From Cnuella takakiae (GTDB lineage Bacteria; Bacteroidota; Bacteroidia; Chitinophagales; Chitinophagaceae), in contig NZ_MTFE01000010.1 of NCBI RefSeq assembly GCF_001953305.1, positions 4,021,008 to 4,069,620 of the forward strand: a stretch of 48,613 nt of DNA. Direction: 5' to 3'. Each line of letters starts with the position of its first letter. Positions within the stretch are counted from its first letter, which is position 1. Shown here one piece after another: positions 16,492-23,997 of this stretch. A program made the translations under genes and the position numbers. The notes below the pieces were generated by a model, which worked only from the letters and a program-made list of their open reading frames with translations, was not told the DNA's origin and ran no database searches.

Positions 16492-17316
16492 ATGTCCCAA
16501 CTGCCCGACCTTTCGCAACCCTTGTGGTTCCTGGCCGTAACGGCAGTGGTATTTGCCATTGTAGTTGGCCGCTACTTTCTGATTGCCGGATTGTTTCACC
16601 TGGCATTTTACCGCTGGCAGCCACAGCGGTGGCAACAAAGAAAGATCAGCAATAAAGCGTATAAAAAAGACCAGTTCCGCAAGGAAGTACAATGGAGCAT
16701 GATCACAGCTTTGCTTTTTGCCGTTGCGGGCGCCATAATGGGTGTGTTGTGGCAAAAAGGCTATACGCTTATATATACCGATTGGGCCGCATACCCTGTT
16801 TGGTGGCTGCCGGTGAGCCTCGGCATTGCCATGCTGCTCCACGAAACTTATTATTATTGGCTGCACCGCTGGATGCACCACCCCAAGGTTTTCCGCATTG
16901 TGCATAAGGTGCACCACGACAGTAATATCACCTCACCCTGGACGGCCTTTTCTTTTCACCCGCTTGAAGGGGTATTGCAGGCCTTGTTTCTTCCACTGCT
17001 GCTACTGGTGCTGCCCATGCATATTTATGTGTTGTTGCTGCAGCTTACCCTCATGACCTTCAGCAGTGTCATCAACCACCTGGATATTGAAGTATACCCG
17101 GCCAAATTCCACAAGCACCCACTTGGCCGGTGGCTGATTGGCGCCACCCACCATTCGCTGCACCACAAGCAGTTTAAATATAACTACGGCCTCTATTTTA
17201 CTTTTTGGGATAAATGGAAAAAAACGGAAAGCCCCAGCTATGCAGTTTTGTTTGAAGAAAAAACAACAGCAGCAGGCGTGGGCCACGAAGTGGTACAGAA
17301 AAGGGCAGGCAGTTGA
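16492..17316 (+). CDS. Sterol desaturase / fatty acid hydroxylase family protein
   Basis: 274 residues from the ATG at 16492. An in-frame extension to 16396 would translate the family G repeat and is rejected. The fatty acid hydroxylase domain is clear from its histidine boxes, about residues 120-225: HETYYYWLHRWMHH, HKVHHDSN and HHSLHHKQFKYNYG, which bind a di-iron centre. Hydrophobic helices are at about 14-36, 65-85, 100-118 and 160-190. It is an integral membrane oxygenase acting on a lipid (hydroxylation or desaturation); the substrate cannot be told, but 2- or 3-hydroxy lipids or carotenoids are known for relatives. No lipid biosynthesis gene is next to it. Confidence 0.92.
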   Translation: MSQLPDLSQPLWFLAVTAVVFAIVVGRYFLIAGLFHLAFYRWQPQRWQQRKISNKAYKKDQFRKEVQWSMITALLFAVAGAIMGVLWQKGYTLIYTDWAAYPVWWLPVSLGIAMLLHETYYYWLHRWMHHPKVFRIVHKVHHDSNITSPWTAFSFHPLEGVLQALFLPLLLLVLPMHIYVLLLQLTLMTFSSVINHLDIEVYPAKFHKHPLGRWLIGATHHSLHHKQFKYNYGLYFTFWDKWKKTESPSYAVLFEEKTTAAGVGHEVVQKRAGS

Positions 17317-17366
17317 TTTTTATGCCAAGGCTTTGCCTATATTGGAGCCTGCAAACACACTTTTTC

Positions 17367-17741
17367 ATGAAAACATTGCTTAGCTTTTTACTTGCTTTTT
17401 TTATGATGCAAGCCACCCACGCACAATCAACCGACAAAGTGCTCCGCCACATAGTGATGTTTAAATTCAAAGACAATACCAGCGCAGCCGATGTAAAGAA
17501 AGTGGAAGATGCTTTTCGCAAGCTGCCTTCCCAAATTCAAGAGATCAAAGGTTTTGAATGGGGCACCAACAACAGCCCCGAAGGACTAGCTCAGGGTTTC
17601 ACCCACTGCTTTTTCCTGACTTTTGATTCAGAAGCAGGTCGTGCTGCCTACCTCCCCCACCCTGCCCACAAAGCATTTGGCGGCGTTCTGGGACCACACC
17701 TCGACAAAGTATTGGTGGTGGATTATTGGGCAGGGAAATAG
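17367..17741 (+). CDS. Exported Dabb (stress-responsive A/B barrel) domain protein
   Basis: 124 residues from the ATG at 17367; the in-frame TTG at 17313 adds a non-signal extension. A signal peptide (about residues 1-20, ending THAQS) precedes one Dabb domain (about 26-122) with its hallmarks VLRHIVMFKFKD, GFEWGTNNSPE and HCFFLTFDSEAGRAAYLPHP. Dabb domains form dimeric ferredoxin-like barrels; some bind small hydrophobic molecules, others have no known activity. Export is unusual for the wider family but common in Bacteroidota. A long hairpin follows at 17784. Confidence 0.9.
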   Translation: MKTLLSFLLAFFMMQATHAQSTDKVLRHIVMFKFKDNTSAADVKKVEDAFRKLPSQIQEIKGFEWGTNNSPEGLAQGFTHCFFLTFDSEAGRAAYLPHPAHKAFGGVLGPHLDKVLVVDYWAGK

Positions 17742-17783
17742 TTTAAGATCGGCGTTTCCAACCAATAAATACAAAACATCAAA

Positions 17784-17830
17784 TCAAATGAAAATGCCTG
17801 CAGTTTTAGACTGCAGGCATTTTCATTTGA
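17784..17830. terminator. 20-bp perfect hairpin after the Dabb gene
   Basis: Arms 17784-17803 and 17811-17830 are perfectly complementary over 20 bp with a 7-nt loop (TTTTAGA). Adenines and thymines near the stem base would let it act as a terminator in either direction. It lies at the Dabb end of a convergent pair. Confidence 0.75.
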
Positions 17831-17886
17831 AGTTGAATAAACCTAATTGCTTCCTGAACTATCACATTGCTTTCATTGCTGGAGCT

Positions 17887-17903
17887 GCCGGAACAAGTCC
17901 GGC
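17887..17903. repeat. Short GCCGGA/TCCGGC hairpin
   Basis: GCCGGA-acaag-TCCGGC, followed by ATGAC. I recall similar CCGGAACAAGTCCGG elements as common intergenic hairpins in several phyla. One copy only in the window. Confidence 0.4.
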
Positions 17904-17957
17904 ATGACCTGCCAAGGACGCATTTGGGTTTACTGCTTACCTTTTAAAGTTTTTTTT

Positions 17958-17987
17958 CCAATCACCAATCACCAATCACCAATCACC
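17958..17987. repeat. Tandem CCAATCA repeat, four units (family A word)
   Basis: Four perfect 7-nt units CCAATCA followed by CC. The complement (TGATTGG) is the word of the 4054 and 29751 repeats. It overlaps the last codons of the minus-strand gene ending at 17983. Confidence 0.85.
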
Positions 17988-18588
17988 TCTTCACCATCCC
18001 ACTCACCAGCGCCTTCCATTGCAGTTTTGAAAAGGCAGCAACTGCACCGGTTGCTACTGCCGAATTACGCAATTTATCAACTACAGCTTCGGCCTCCACA
18101 TTGGGTTTCTCATTGCGGCCATGTACGGCAGCACTTACCGTGGCACCTTCGCGTTTGACCACAAAATTGGAGGTAGCTTCTTCCGAAAAGAAATGCGCCA
18201 CATCCTGCTTTTCGTTATTGGGGTTGGTGGCAGGGCGCACCCTGATCAGCATACAATCGCTGTGCGGTTCATGCACTGTTTCCACGGCTTCGATACGCAC
18301 CCAGTCAAACCCATCACCCGTTTGGGTGCCCGGTCCAGGAATATCTATCTTAAAATGATCGCCCGCTAAGGGCTCGCGTTGCACCTCGTTGCCAGCCGCA
18401 TCGGTAAGCCAGAACTCCGCCGTGCCCGGGCCGGCCCATTCGTGCCAGCGGTTAACGGCCAGGAAGCGTTGTTTTACCGTTTCATAAAAATGGGCGGCCT
18501 CAGCTTCAGTATCGAAATTTTGCTGCGCTTCGGTATTGCTTTCGGAGCCTGTTTGCTGTTCGGGTATCTGTTCTTCTGGCTGCAACAT
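17983..18588 (-). CDS. Hypothetical protein, 201 residues
   Basis: No family recognised. The N-terminus (about 1-28) is acidic and glutamine-rich and likely disordered. Residues about 30-130 form a compact beta-rich region with WHEWAGPGTAEFWLTDAAGN, HFKIDIPGPGTQTGDGFDWV and CMLIRVRPATNP. A helical C-terminal part (about 135-201) includes VDKLRNSAVATGAVAAFSKL, a weakly hydrophobic helix that could touch a membrane. The middle part is the kind of domain conserved among Bacteroidota, but I cannot name it. It shares strand and direction with the PPOX gene upstream but is separated from it by a strong terminator. Confidence 0.75.
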   Translation of the reverse strand: MLQPEEQIPEQQTGSESNTEAQQNFDTEAEAAHFYETVKQRFLAVNRWHEWAGPGTAEFWLTDAAGNEVQREPLAGDHFKIDIPGPGTQTGDGFDWVRIEAVETVHEPHSDCMLIRVRPATNPNNEKQDVAHFFSEEATSNFVVKREGATVSAAVHGRNEKPNVEAEAVVDKLRNSAVATGAVAAFSKLQWKALVSGMVKR

Positions 18589-18607
18589 AGTAAGGTAGTT
18601 AAAAGGA

Positions 18608-18644
18608 AAAAGTTCAAAGCCCGAGCTTTGGGCTTTGAACTTTT
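18608..18644 (-). terminator. 15-bp perfect hairpin, terminator of the PPOX gene
   Basis: Arms AAAAGTTCAAAGCCC (18608-18622) and its exact complement (18630-18644), 7-nt loop, with a T-rich tail when read leftwards. It lies 16 nt after the PPOX stop. Its words (AGTTCAAAG) belong to the same class of degenerate repeats seen elsewhere. Confidence 0.85.
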
Positions 18645-18660
18645 AACTTATGACGGAAGA

Positions 18661-19170
18661 CTAAATGTCCAGTTTGCCTTCTGCGCTCTTGGCAACCGCA
18701 GGGTTCTTGGTTACCGCGGCGGCAGCCTGCTTGATAAACTGCATCATTTTGCCGGTTTCAGACTCCCAATAATAAACGTCAGATGGCCGGACTTTCAGCA
18801 GGGCCAGGTTTGGATCGTCGGCGCCATTGGGAAAATAGGCTTTTACCACAGGGCTCCATTTTTCCTTGATGGTTGCCCGGTCGGTAACGATGCTGCCGGT
18901 ACCCCAAAGGTCCAGGTAGCTTTCCTTGCCGGGGTGGGCAAAGGTGAGGTGCACTTCGCGGTCGGTAGCAACTTCCTCAACTTTGATCGAACGGATATCG
19001 GTATAAAACCACAGGGTACCATCTTCGTCCACTGCTACATTGGCCATGGGACGGGTATGTTCGTGGCCTTCGCCACCCCGTACATTGGTGATAAACATAC
19101 AGATGCGTACTTCCTCTACTATCTTTTTGAACTTTTGCAGGGCTTCGTCCTGTTGCAGATTTTTCTCCAT
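18661..19170 (-). CDS. Pyridoxamine 5'-phosphate oxidase-fold (general stress protein 26-like) protein
   Basis: 169 residues from the ATG at 19170; the frame extends 11 codons further but MEKNLQQDEALQKFKKI is the natural start. One split-barrel flavin-binding domain: ICMFITNVRGGEGHEHTRPM, then GTLWFYTDIRSIKVEEV, EVHLTFAHP and YLDLWGTGSIV are the general stress protein 26 pattern, and the C-terminal PSDVYYWESETGKM is typical. The protein likely binds FMN or F420-like flavin; true PNPOx activity is unlikely because the family lacks the vitamin B6 site residues. A role in stress or detoxification is inferred. The App1 gene lies upstream on the same strand. Confidence 0.9.
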   Translation of the reverse strand: MEKNLQQDEALQKFKKIVEEVRICMFITNVRGGEGHEHTRPMANVAVDEDGTLWFYTDIRSIKVEEVATDREVHLTFAHPGKESYLDLWGTGSIVTDRATIKEKWSPVVKAYFPNGADDPNLALLKVRPSDVYYWESETGKMMQFIKQAAAAVTKNPAVAKSAEGKLDI

Positions 19171-19221
19171 ATCAAAGGATTGTGGCCAAAAGGGTAAAAA
19201 CATTGTGCCAATGATGCGCCA

Positions 19222-20265
19222 TCAGGCAACAAGCCCTACCCTACGGCTGTGCTCGATGGCATCTGTTGAATGCTGGAAAAAGCAGGTGGGTACGCCGGCA
19301 TCGGTAATTTTTTGCAGGACAGCTTTTACCGGCTCCCTGTTGGGTTCGTGTACATCGCGGATATAAACGGCGTGTATCCGCTCGGGGAAATGGCGCACCA
19401 GCGACTCATAGATATAAGGGTCCTGCTGCGAGGAATCGCCCAGGAGCACAAAGCGCTGCTGCGGATAAGCTTCCAGGATCCGCACGATCCGGGTAAACTT
19501 GGTGTGGTGGTTATTTTGTCCCGTTTTGAAAATCTGGCTGGCCAGTTTCAACACATTTAGCAGGAACACGCCACGCGGCAGGCCATTAACGGTTGTAAAC
19601 TCCATGATATAGTCATAAAGGTTCCACTCCGAGCTGCTGACATAAAAGAAAGGGTTGGGGGCCTCAGGCGTTGTATTACCCTGCGCCAGCAACTGGTAGT
19701 GTTGTACCACGCCTTCGAAGGGCCGCCTGCTCCGGGCATTTTGGGTAAATAAAACCTTGAGCCTTTTGCCCATATGGGCCGAGTGGGATACCAGGAAAGT
19801 ATCATCAATATCGGAGATGAACCCATACTGGGTGGGATAAGGAACATAAACGGACCCCAGACCCTCCTCCCGTACAGTGCCTTCTGCTGTTCGTACGGTA
19901 ATGGATACATCGTGCCAGCCGGGTTTGAGCGGCGGCTCGTCTTTCCATTCTACCCTGAAGAAGCCATCCTTTTCGGTACAGGCAGTATGCACCTGATTTT
20001 CCCACTGCAGGTGCACCATGGCGCCGCCCACCGGTTTCACCACGAACAGGCGAAGAAGGGCAATGGCATTGTGCACCACGCTTTTCCGGTAGCGCTTTGG
20101 AGGCTTGGGCCCCAAGCGCAACACGTGCCCATAGATCACCATCTTTTCCGTATGTCCATAACCGTGATAAACCTTAACCTGCAAACCGGCCTGTAAACCA
20201 AACCAGTAGAGCAGGCGTTTGCGCAGGCGGCTCAGGAAGGAAGGGCGGTGGTCATTTTTTTGCAT
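19222..20265 (-). CDS. App1-type phosphatidate phosphatase (DUF2183)
   Basis: 347 residues. The N-terminal half (about 30-140) is a beta-rich accessory domain. The catalytic HAD-like App1 domain begins near residue 145: GFISDIDDTFLVS carries the DxDxT motif (D152, D154, T156), and FVLLGDSSQQDPYIYESLV is the downstream acidic motif. Relatives (yeast App1) dephosphorylate phosphatidic acid to diacylglycerol, using D152 as nucleophile; in bacteria this is inferred from the motif. No membrane helix is seen. It is divergent from a diacylglycerol kinase-like gene 23 nt away, which runs the opposite reaction; both starts lie in one inverted repeat. Confidence 0.92.
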   Translation of the reverse strand: MQKNDHRPSFLSRLRKRLLYWFGLQAGLQVKVYHGYGHTEKMVIYGHVLRLGPKPPKRYRKSVVHNAIALLRLFVVKPVGGAMVHLQWENQVHTACTEKDGFFRVEWKDEPPLKPGWHDVSITVRTAEGTVREEGLGSVYVPYPTQYGFISDIDDTFLVSHSAHMGKRLKVLFTQNARSRRPFEGVVQHYQLLAQGNTTPEAPNPFFYVSSSEWNLYDYIMEFTTVNGLPRGVFLLNVLKLASQIFKTGQNNHHTKFTRIVRILEAYPQQRFVLLGDSSQQDPYIYESLVRHFPERIHAVYIRDVHEPNREPVKAVLQKITDAGVPTCFFQHSTDAIEHSRRVGLVA

Positions 20266-20297
20266 AGCTTAATCTCAACACAAAAGCTATGCAAAAA
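20257..20297. promoter_or_regulatory. Inverted repeat including both start codons of the App1/DAG-kinase pair
   Basis: Arms TTTTTGCATAGCTT (20257-20270) and AAGCTATGCAAAAA (20284-20297) are perfectly complementary (14 bp) around a 13-nt spacer. The ATG of each gene is inside an arm, so the two proteins begin with the same residues (MQK). It could be an operator for a dimeric regulator or a self-made hairpin at each mRNA 5' end. Confidence 0.7.
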
Positions 20298-21185
20298 GAA
20301 CACCCGCAGAAACTCCTCTTTGTGATTAACCCTGTTTCCGGGGGTAAAGGCAAGGAAGACTGGGAGCAGTTTATTCGCGAATACTTCCGCGAGCATACGC
20401 ACCAGATGGAGTTTTTTTTACTCACGGGGGCCGACGACAGTGTTTCCATTTTGCATCATGTGGAAACCATCAAACCCGATAAAGTGGTAGCCGTTGGCGG
20501 CGATGGCACCGTAAAGCTGGTGGCAGAACTGCTCAAAGGCAGCGCTTATACACTGGGCGTATTACCTGCGGGATCGGCCAATGGCATGGCCAAAGAAATG
20601 GGCCTTCCCCTTGACCGTACCGAAGCGCTTGAAGTAATCCTGTACGGCGAACAAAAAGCCATCGATGTCATAGCCATCAATGAACAGGAAATCTGCATTC
20701 ACCTGGCCGATATGGGCCTGAACGCCATGTTGGTAAAATACTTTGATGAGTCGCCCGGCAGGGGTATGTGGGGTTATGGCCGCTCCGTGCTGAAGATGTT
20801 GTGGAATAAAAGAGTGATCAGGGCACAGCTGCAAACCGACCAGGGCACCATCAACCGCAGGGCTTATATGATTGTGCTGGCCAATGCGCGGATGTATGGC
20901 ACTGGCGTTACCATCAACCCAAAGGGGGATTTGCAGGACGGCAAATTTGAAATTGTCATTGTCCGCAGCCTTAACTTCCTGGCGATCCTTAAAGTGCTTA
21001 CCTCCAAGGGCAAGTTTCCCGATGAGCATATTGAAGTTCATTCCATCAGCGACCTGAAACTGAAAACCCGGCACAAGGCCTATTTCCAGGTGGATGGTGA
21101 ATACCGCGGCAGGCTTAAAGAGGTACATGCCCGCATTGTGCCGCATTGCCTGAACGTAATGCTCCCGAAAACCGGTGACGTATAG
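20289..21185 (+). CDS. Diacylglycerol kinase-like lipid kinase
   Basis: 298 residues, one DAGK catalytic domain plus the beta-rich C-terminal domain. Signatures: NPVSGGKGK (nucleotide-binding loop, about residues 14-22), VVAVGGDGTVKLVAELL (GGDGT motif, about 69-85) and LPAGSANGMAKEMGLP (about 96-111). The C-terminal portion with VTINPKGDLQDGKFEIVIV is typical of the YegS/DgkB group. It phosphorylates a lipid such as diacylglycerol or a sphingoid base, using ATP; which one is not visible. It is divergent from the App1-type phosphatase, suggesting joint control of phosphatidate and diacylglycerol. Confidence 0.93.
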   Translation: MQKEHPQKLLFVINPVSGGKGKEDWEQFIREYFREHTHQMEFFLLTGADDSVSILHHVETIKPDKVVAVGGDGTVKLVAELLKGSAYTLGVLPAGSANGMAKEMGLPLDRTEALEVILYGEQKAIDVIAINEQEICIHLADMGLNAMLVKYFDESPGRGMWGYGRSVLKMLWNKRVIRAQLQTDQGTINRRAYMIVLANARMYGTGVTINPKGDLQDGKFEIVIVRSLNFLAILKVLTSKGKFPDEHIEVHSISDLKLKTRHKAYFQVDGEYRGRLKEVHARIVPHCLNVMLPKTGDV

Positions 21186-21398
21186 CCATTTTAACGAAAG
21201 GATGAGATTCAATATTAGCAGGGCTTGTAACAGTTTCGTTGGTCAAAAATGGTATACCATTCCGCCTTTTGCTGCTATATACCGGTAGTGCATTGCACAT
21301 CATCTGTTCCTTTCCTTTGATTTTTTTTTAAAATCATAAAAATGCCTGGTCCGGTTTAGCTGGCATAATCTTTTAGCCCATCCTTTAAACTTACAACT

Positions 21399-21602
21399 AT
21401 GGACAGATGGGAATTTGAAGGCAAATGGCATGAGCTCAAGGGCAAAGCCAAACAAGCCCACGGCGACCTTACCGATGACGACCTCCGTTACGAAGAAGGT
21501 AAGCACGAAGAAACCTATGGCCGCCTGCAGAATAAGCTGGGTAAAACCCGCGACGAGATTGTTCATTGGCTCCGCGGCTTAGGCAGCGACCGCAGGGATT
21601 AA
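21399..21602 (+). CDS. CsbD family stress protein
   Basis: 67 residues. The CsbD pattern is clear: [20 protein letters not shown], then [17 protein letters not shown] and [13 protein letters not shown]. The protein is short, charged and helical, cytoplasmic, with no known activity; relatives are induced by general stress. Its leader contains a -7-like TAATCTTT (21366-21373). The 213-nt gap upstream holds no other gene that I can see. A strong 16-bp terminator follows. Confidence 0.92.
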   Translation: MDRWEFEGKWHELKGKAKQAHGDLTDDDLRYEEGKHEETYGRLQNKLGKTRDEIVHWLRGLGSDRRD

Positions 21603-21763
21603 CCCCTGTCCCCCTGAAGGGGGAACTCAGGTCAAATAACCCTGTAACAACAGTGCCCCTCTGATTCGGAGGGGCACTGTTGTTTATGCATTTTTAACAG
21701 GTGATATCTGCCTTATGCGCGAATATTCTGTCCTAAGTCACCCCTTTAAGGGGACAGGGGGTA
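21602..21763. repeat. Inverted CCCCTGTCCCCC repeat flanking a terminator (family H)
   Basis: The left arm (about 21602-21624) contains CCCCTGTCCCCCTGAAGGGG; the right arm (about 21740-21763) contains CCCCTTTAAGGGGACAGGGG, near its complement. Each arm is itself a small hairpin. The right arm ends at the -7 box of the ABC-F gene. Confidence 0.7.
21646..21686 (+). terminator. Intrinsic terminator after csbD-like gene
   Basis: Perfect 16-bp stem (AACAACAGTGCCCCTC and complement) with a 7-nt loop (TGATTCG). The T tail is short, so termination may rely mainly on the stem. Confidence 0.85.
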
Positions 21764-21769
21764 TCTTCG
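21762..21769 (+). promoter_or_regulatory. -7 box four bases before the ABC-F start codon
   Basis: TATCTTCG-CGCC-ATG (21774), identical to the GNAT arrangement at 2427. It predicts transcription starting at or next to the ATG. Confidence 0.55.
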
Positions 21770-21773
21770 CGCC

Positions 21774-23660
21774 ATGCATTACGTGTCGGTGGAAGGCTTA
21801 ACCAAGTCATTTGGCATCAAGCCCCTTTTTGAGAACATTTCCTTTCATATTTCCGAAGGCGATAAAATATCGCTGGTGGCCCGCAATGGTGCCGGCAAAA
21901 GCACCCTGTTGAAAATTCTTTCCGGCCGCGAGTTTGCCGATGAAGGTAAGGTATGGGTTAACAAGGATGTGGAGGTAGCCCTTTTTGAGCAAAACCCCGA
22001 CATGCTGGAAAACCGTTCCGTACTGGACAATATCTTCCACCACGAGCATCCCATCCTCAATGCCATTAAAAGGCATGAAGCAGCTATTGATGCCAATGAC
22101 GAAGCGGCGATCGGCGCCAGCCTGGAAGAAATGGACAACCTGGGCGCATGGGATTTTGATAGCAAGGTAAAGCAGATCCTGGGCAAGCTCAACATCCACC
22201 AACTGCAACAGGACGTAAGCACCCTCAGTGGTGGCCAGCGCAAGCGCGTTGCCCTCGCCCGCACCCTCATCGATATTGGTTTTGAGCACAAACATGTGCT
22301 GCTGATCATGGATGAACCTACCAACCACTTGGATGTACAGATGGTGGAGTGGCTGGAACATTACCTCAACAAAGAAAATATTACCCTGCTGCTGGTAACC
22401 CACGACCGCTACTTCCTGGATGCGGTGTGCGAAGAAATCTGGGAACTGGACCGCAGTACGCTTTTCCCGCACAAAGGCGATTATGCCAACTTCCTGGAAA
22501 AGAAGGCGGCCCGTGAGGAAAGCGAAGCAGCAACCATCGACAAGGCACGCAACCTGTACCGCAAGGAACTGGAATGGATGCGCAAGCAGCCCAAGGCCCG
22601 AACCACCAAGAGCAAGAGCCGCCAGGATAATTTTTATGAGATAGAAAAAGTGGCCAAACAGCAGCTGGCGACCCAGCAACTGGAGCTGCAGGCCAAAATG
22701 AACCGCCTCGGTGGCAAGATTGCCGAGATGAAGAAAGTGTACAAAAGCTTTGGCGAGAAAACCATCCTCAAAGGCTTTGATTATACCTTCAAAAAAGGCG
22801 AACGGGTGGGCATTGTAGGCCGCAATGGTGCGGGTAAATCCACTTTTATCAATATGCTGCAGGGAATGGAACAGCCCGACAGCGGCAAAATCGTCATCGG
22901 CGATACGGTCGTATTTGGCAACTATTCGCAGGAAGGACTTACCATCAAGGAAGACCTCCGGGTTATTGAATATGTAAAAAACATTGCCGAAAGTTTCCCC
23001 CTTGCAGGTGGCGGCTCGCTGACGGCGGCACAGTTTCTAACACTGTTCCTGTTCCCCCCCGAGCAGCAATACACTTATGTAAGCAAGCTGAGTGGCGGTG
23101 AAAAACGCAGGCTGCACCTGCTTACCATCCTGTTTCGCAACCCCAACTTCCTGATCCTCGATGAGCCTACCAACGACCTGGACCTGCCTACCCTGGCGGT
23201 TTTGGAAAACTTCCTGTCAGAGTTTGGCGGCTGCCTCGTTATTGTGAGTCACGACCGCTACTTCATGGACCGGCTGGTGGACCACCTGCTGGTGTTTGAA
23301 GGCGACGGAAACGTTCGCGACTACCCGGGCAACTATAGCCAATACCGCGAATGGCTGAAGAGCCAGGAAGCGGAAGCCAAAGAGGAAAAGAAAGAAGCGG
23401 TGCAAACCGTGGCGGCTGCACCGGTTGCCGAACAAAAACAAAAACGCCGCCTGTCCTACAACGAGCAGCGGGAATTTGACGCCCTGCAAACCCAGATTGC
23501 CGCACTGGAAAATGAAAAGATAGAAATAGAAGCAAAACTGAACAGCGGCAGCCTGCCTTTTGATGAATTGCAAAAGCTGGCCGCCCGCATTGGCGTGATC
23601 AGCGATACCATTGATGAAAAGGAACTGCGCTGGCTTGAGTTGAGTGAAATGGCAGGTTAA
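21774..23660 (+). CDS. ABC-F family ATPase (Uup/EttA-like)
   Basis: 628 residues with two ATP-binding cassettes and no membrane helix. Cassette 1: Walker A ARNGAGKST (about residues 38-46), signature LSGGQRKRVALARTL, Walker B LLIMDEPTNHLD. Cassette 2: GRNGAGKST (about 353-361), LSGGEKRRLHLL, FLILDEPTNDLD. A charged linker with KKAAREESEAATIDKARN joins them, and the C-terminal 90 residues (KQKRRLSYNEQREFDALQTQ onward) form a coiled coil as in Uup. ABC-F proteins act on the ribosome or on nucleic acids, not in transport; the C-terminal coil makes a Uup-type role the best guess. Antibiotic resistance types exist, but nothing here points that way. Confidence 0.95.
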   Translation: MHYVSVEGLTKSFGIKPLFENISFHISEGDKISLVARNGAGKSTLLKILSGREFADEGKVWVNKDVEVALFEQNPDMLENRSVLDNIFHHEHPILNAIKRHEAAIDANDEAAIGASLEEMDNLGAWDFDSKVKQILGKLNIHQLQQDVSTLSGGQRKRVALARTLIDIGFEHKHVLLIMDEPTNHLDVQMVEWLEHYLNKENITLLLVTHDRYFLDAVCEEIWELDRSTLFPHKGDYANFLEKKAAREESEAATIDKARNLYRKELEWMRKQPKARTTKSKSRQDNFYEIEKVAKQQLATQQLELQAKMNRLGGKIAEMKKVYKSFGEKTILKGFDYTFKKGERVGIVGRNGAGKSTFINMLQGMEQPDSGKIVIGDTVVFGNYSQEGLTIKEDLRVIEYVKNIAESFPLAGGGSLTAAQFLTLFLFPPEQQYTYVSKLSGGEKRRLHLLTILFRNPNFLILDEPTNDLDLPTLAVLENFLSEFGGCLVIVSHDRYFMDRLVDHLLVFEGDGNVRDYPGNYSQYREWLKSQEAEAKEEKKEAVQTVAAAPVAEQKQKRRLSYNEQREFDALQTQIAALENEKIEIEAKLNSGSLPFDELQKLAARIGVISDTIDEKELRWLELSEMAG

Positions 23661-23823
23661 CCACACATTGTTCACCCTTTTTTAAATGCAGCAAAAAGCA
23701 GGAAAACTACGCTGCTTTGTGTCGACATATATACTAACTTTATGTCAAGTTAAAAATCACAGCACATGAGTTTTTAATCAGTAGCCTGTGAAAGCCGGAT
23801 TGTTGGACCACAAAATCTGGTTT

Positions 23824-23928
23824 ATGAAAAAACTCAACACACTCATGCACGACGAAGCCGTTAAGGACAGTGTATTGGTTGCCGTTATTCTTGCAGCAAT
23901 TGCAGCGGCCTCCCTCTTCCTTATCTGA
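23824..23928 (+). CDS. Very small single-pass membrane protein, 34 residues
   Basis: The ATG at 23824 opens MKKLNTLMHDEAVKDSVLVA followed by VILAAIAAASLFLI and TGA. The first half is polar and charged, the second a single alanine-rich hydrophobic helix ending at the stop codon. A strong UUCG-loop terminator lies 43 nt downstream and a -7-like TAACTTTA at 23735-23742, which supports a dedicated short transcript. No family recognised. Confidence is limited by the length. Confidence 0.55.
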   Translation: MKKLNTLMHDEAVKDSVLVAVILAAIAAASLFLI

Positions 23929-23971
23929 CTTTGCAGGCAAAACCCAGTTACCATTGCTACAAGTACTTGCT

Positions 23972-23997
23972 ACGAAGGCTTCGGCCTTCGTTTTTTT
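23972..23997 (+). terminator. Bidirectional intrinsic terminator with UUCG loop
   Basis: ACGAAGGC-TTCG-GCCTTCGT followed by seven T. It ends the 34-residue gene and overlaps the 3' end of the convergent GT9 gene. Confidence 0.9.

Noticed and set aside
17958-17987. Possible CRISPR array
   Set aside because: Units are 7 nt with no spacers; a simple tandem repeat.
18379-19197. 272-codon plus-strand frame
   Set aside because: It runs antisense to the PPOX gene and across a terminator hairpin; no domain.
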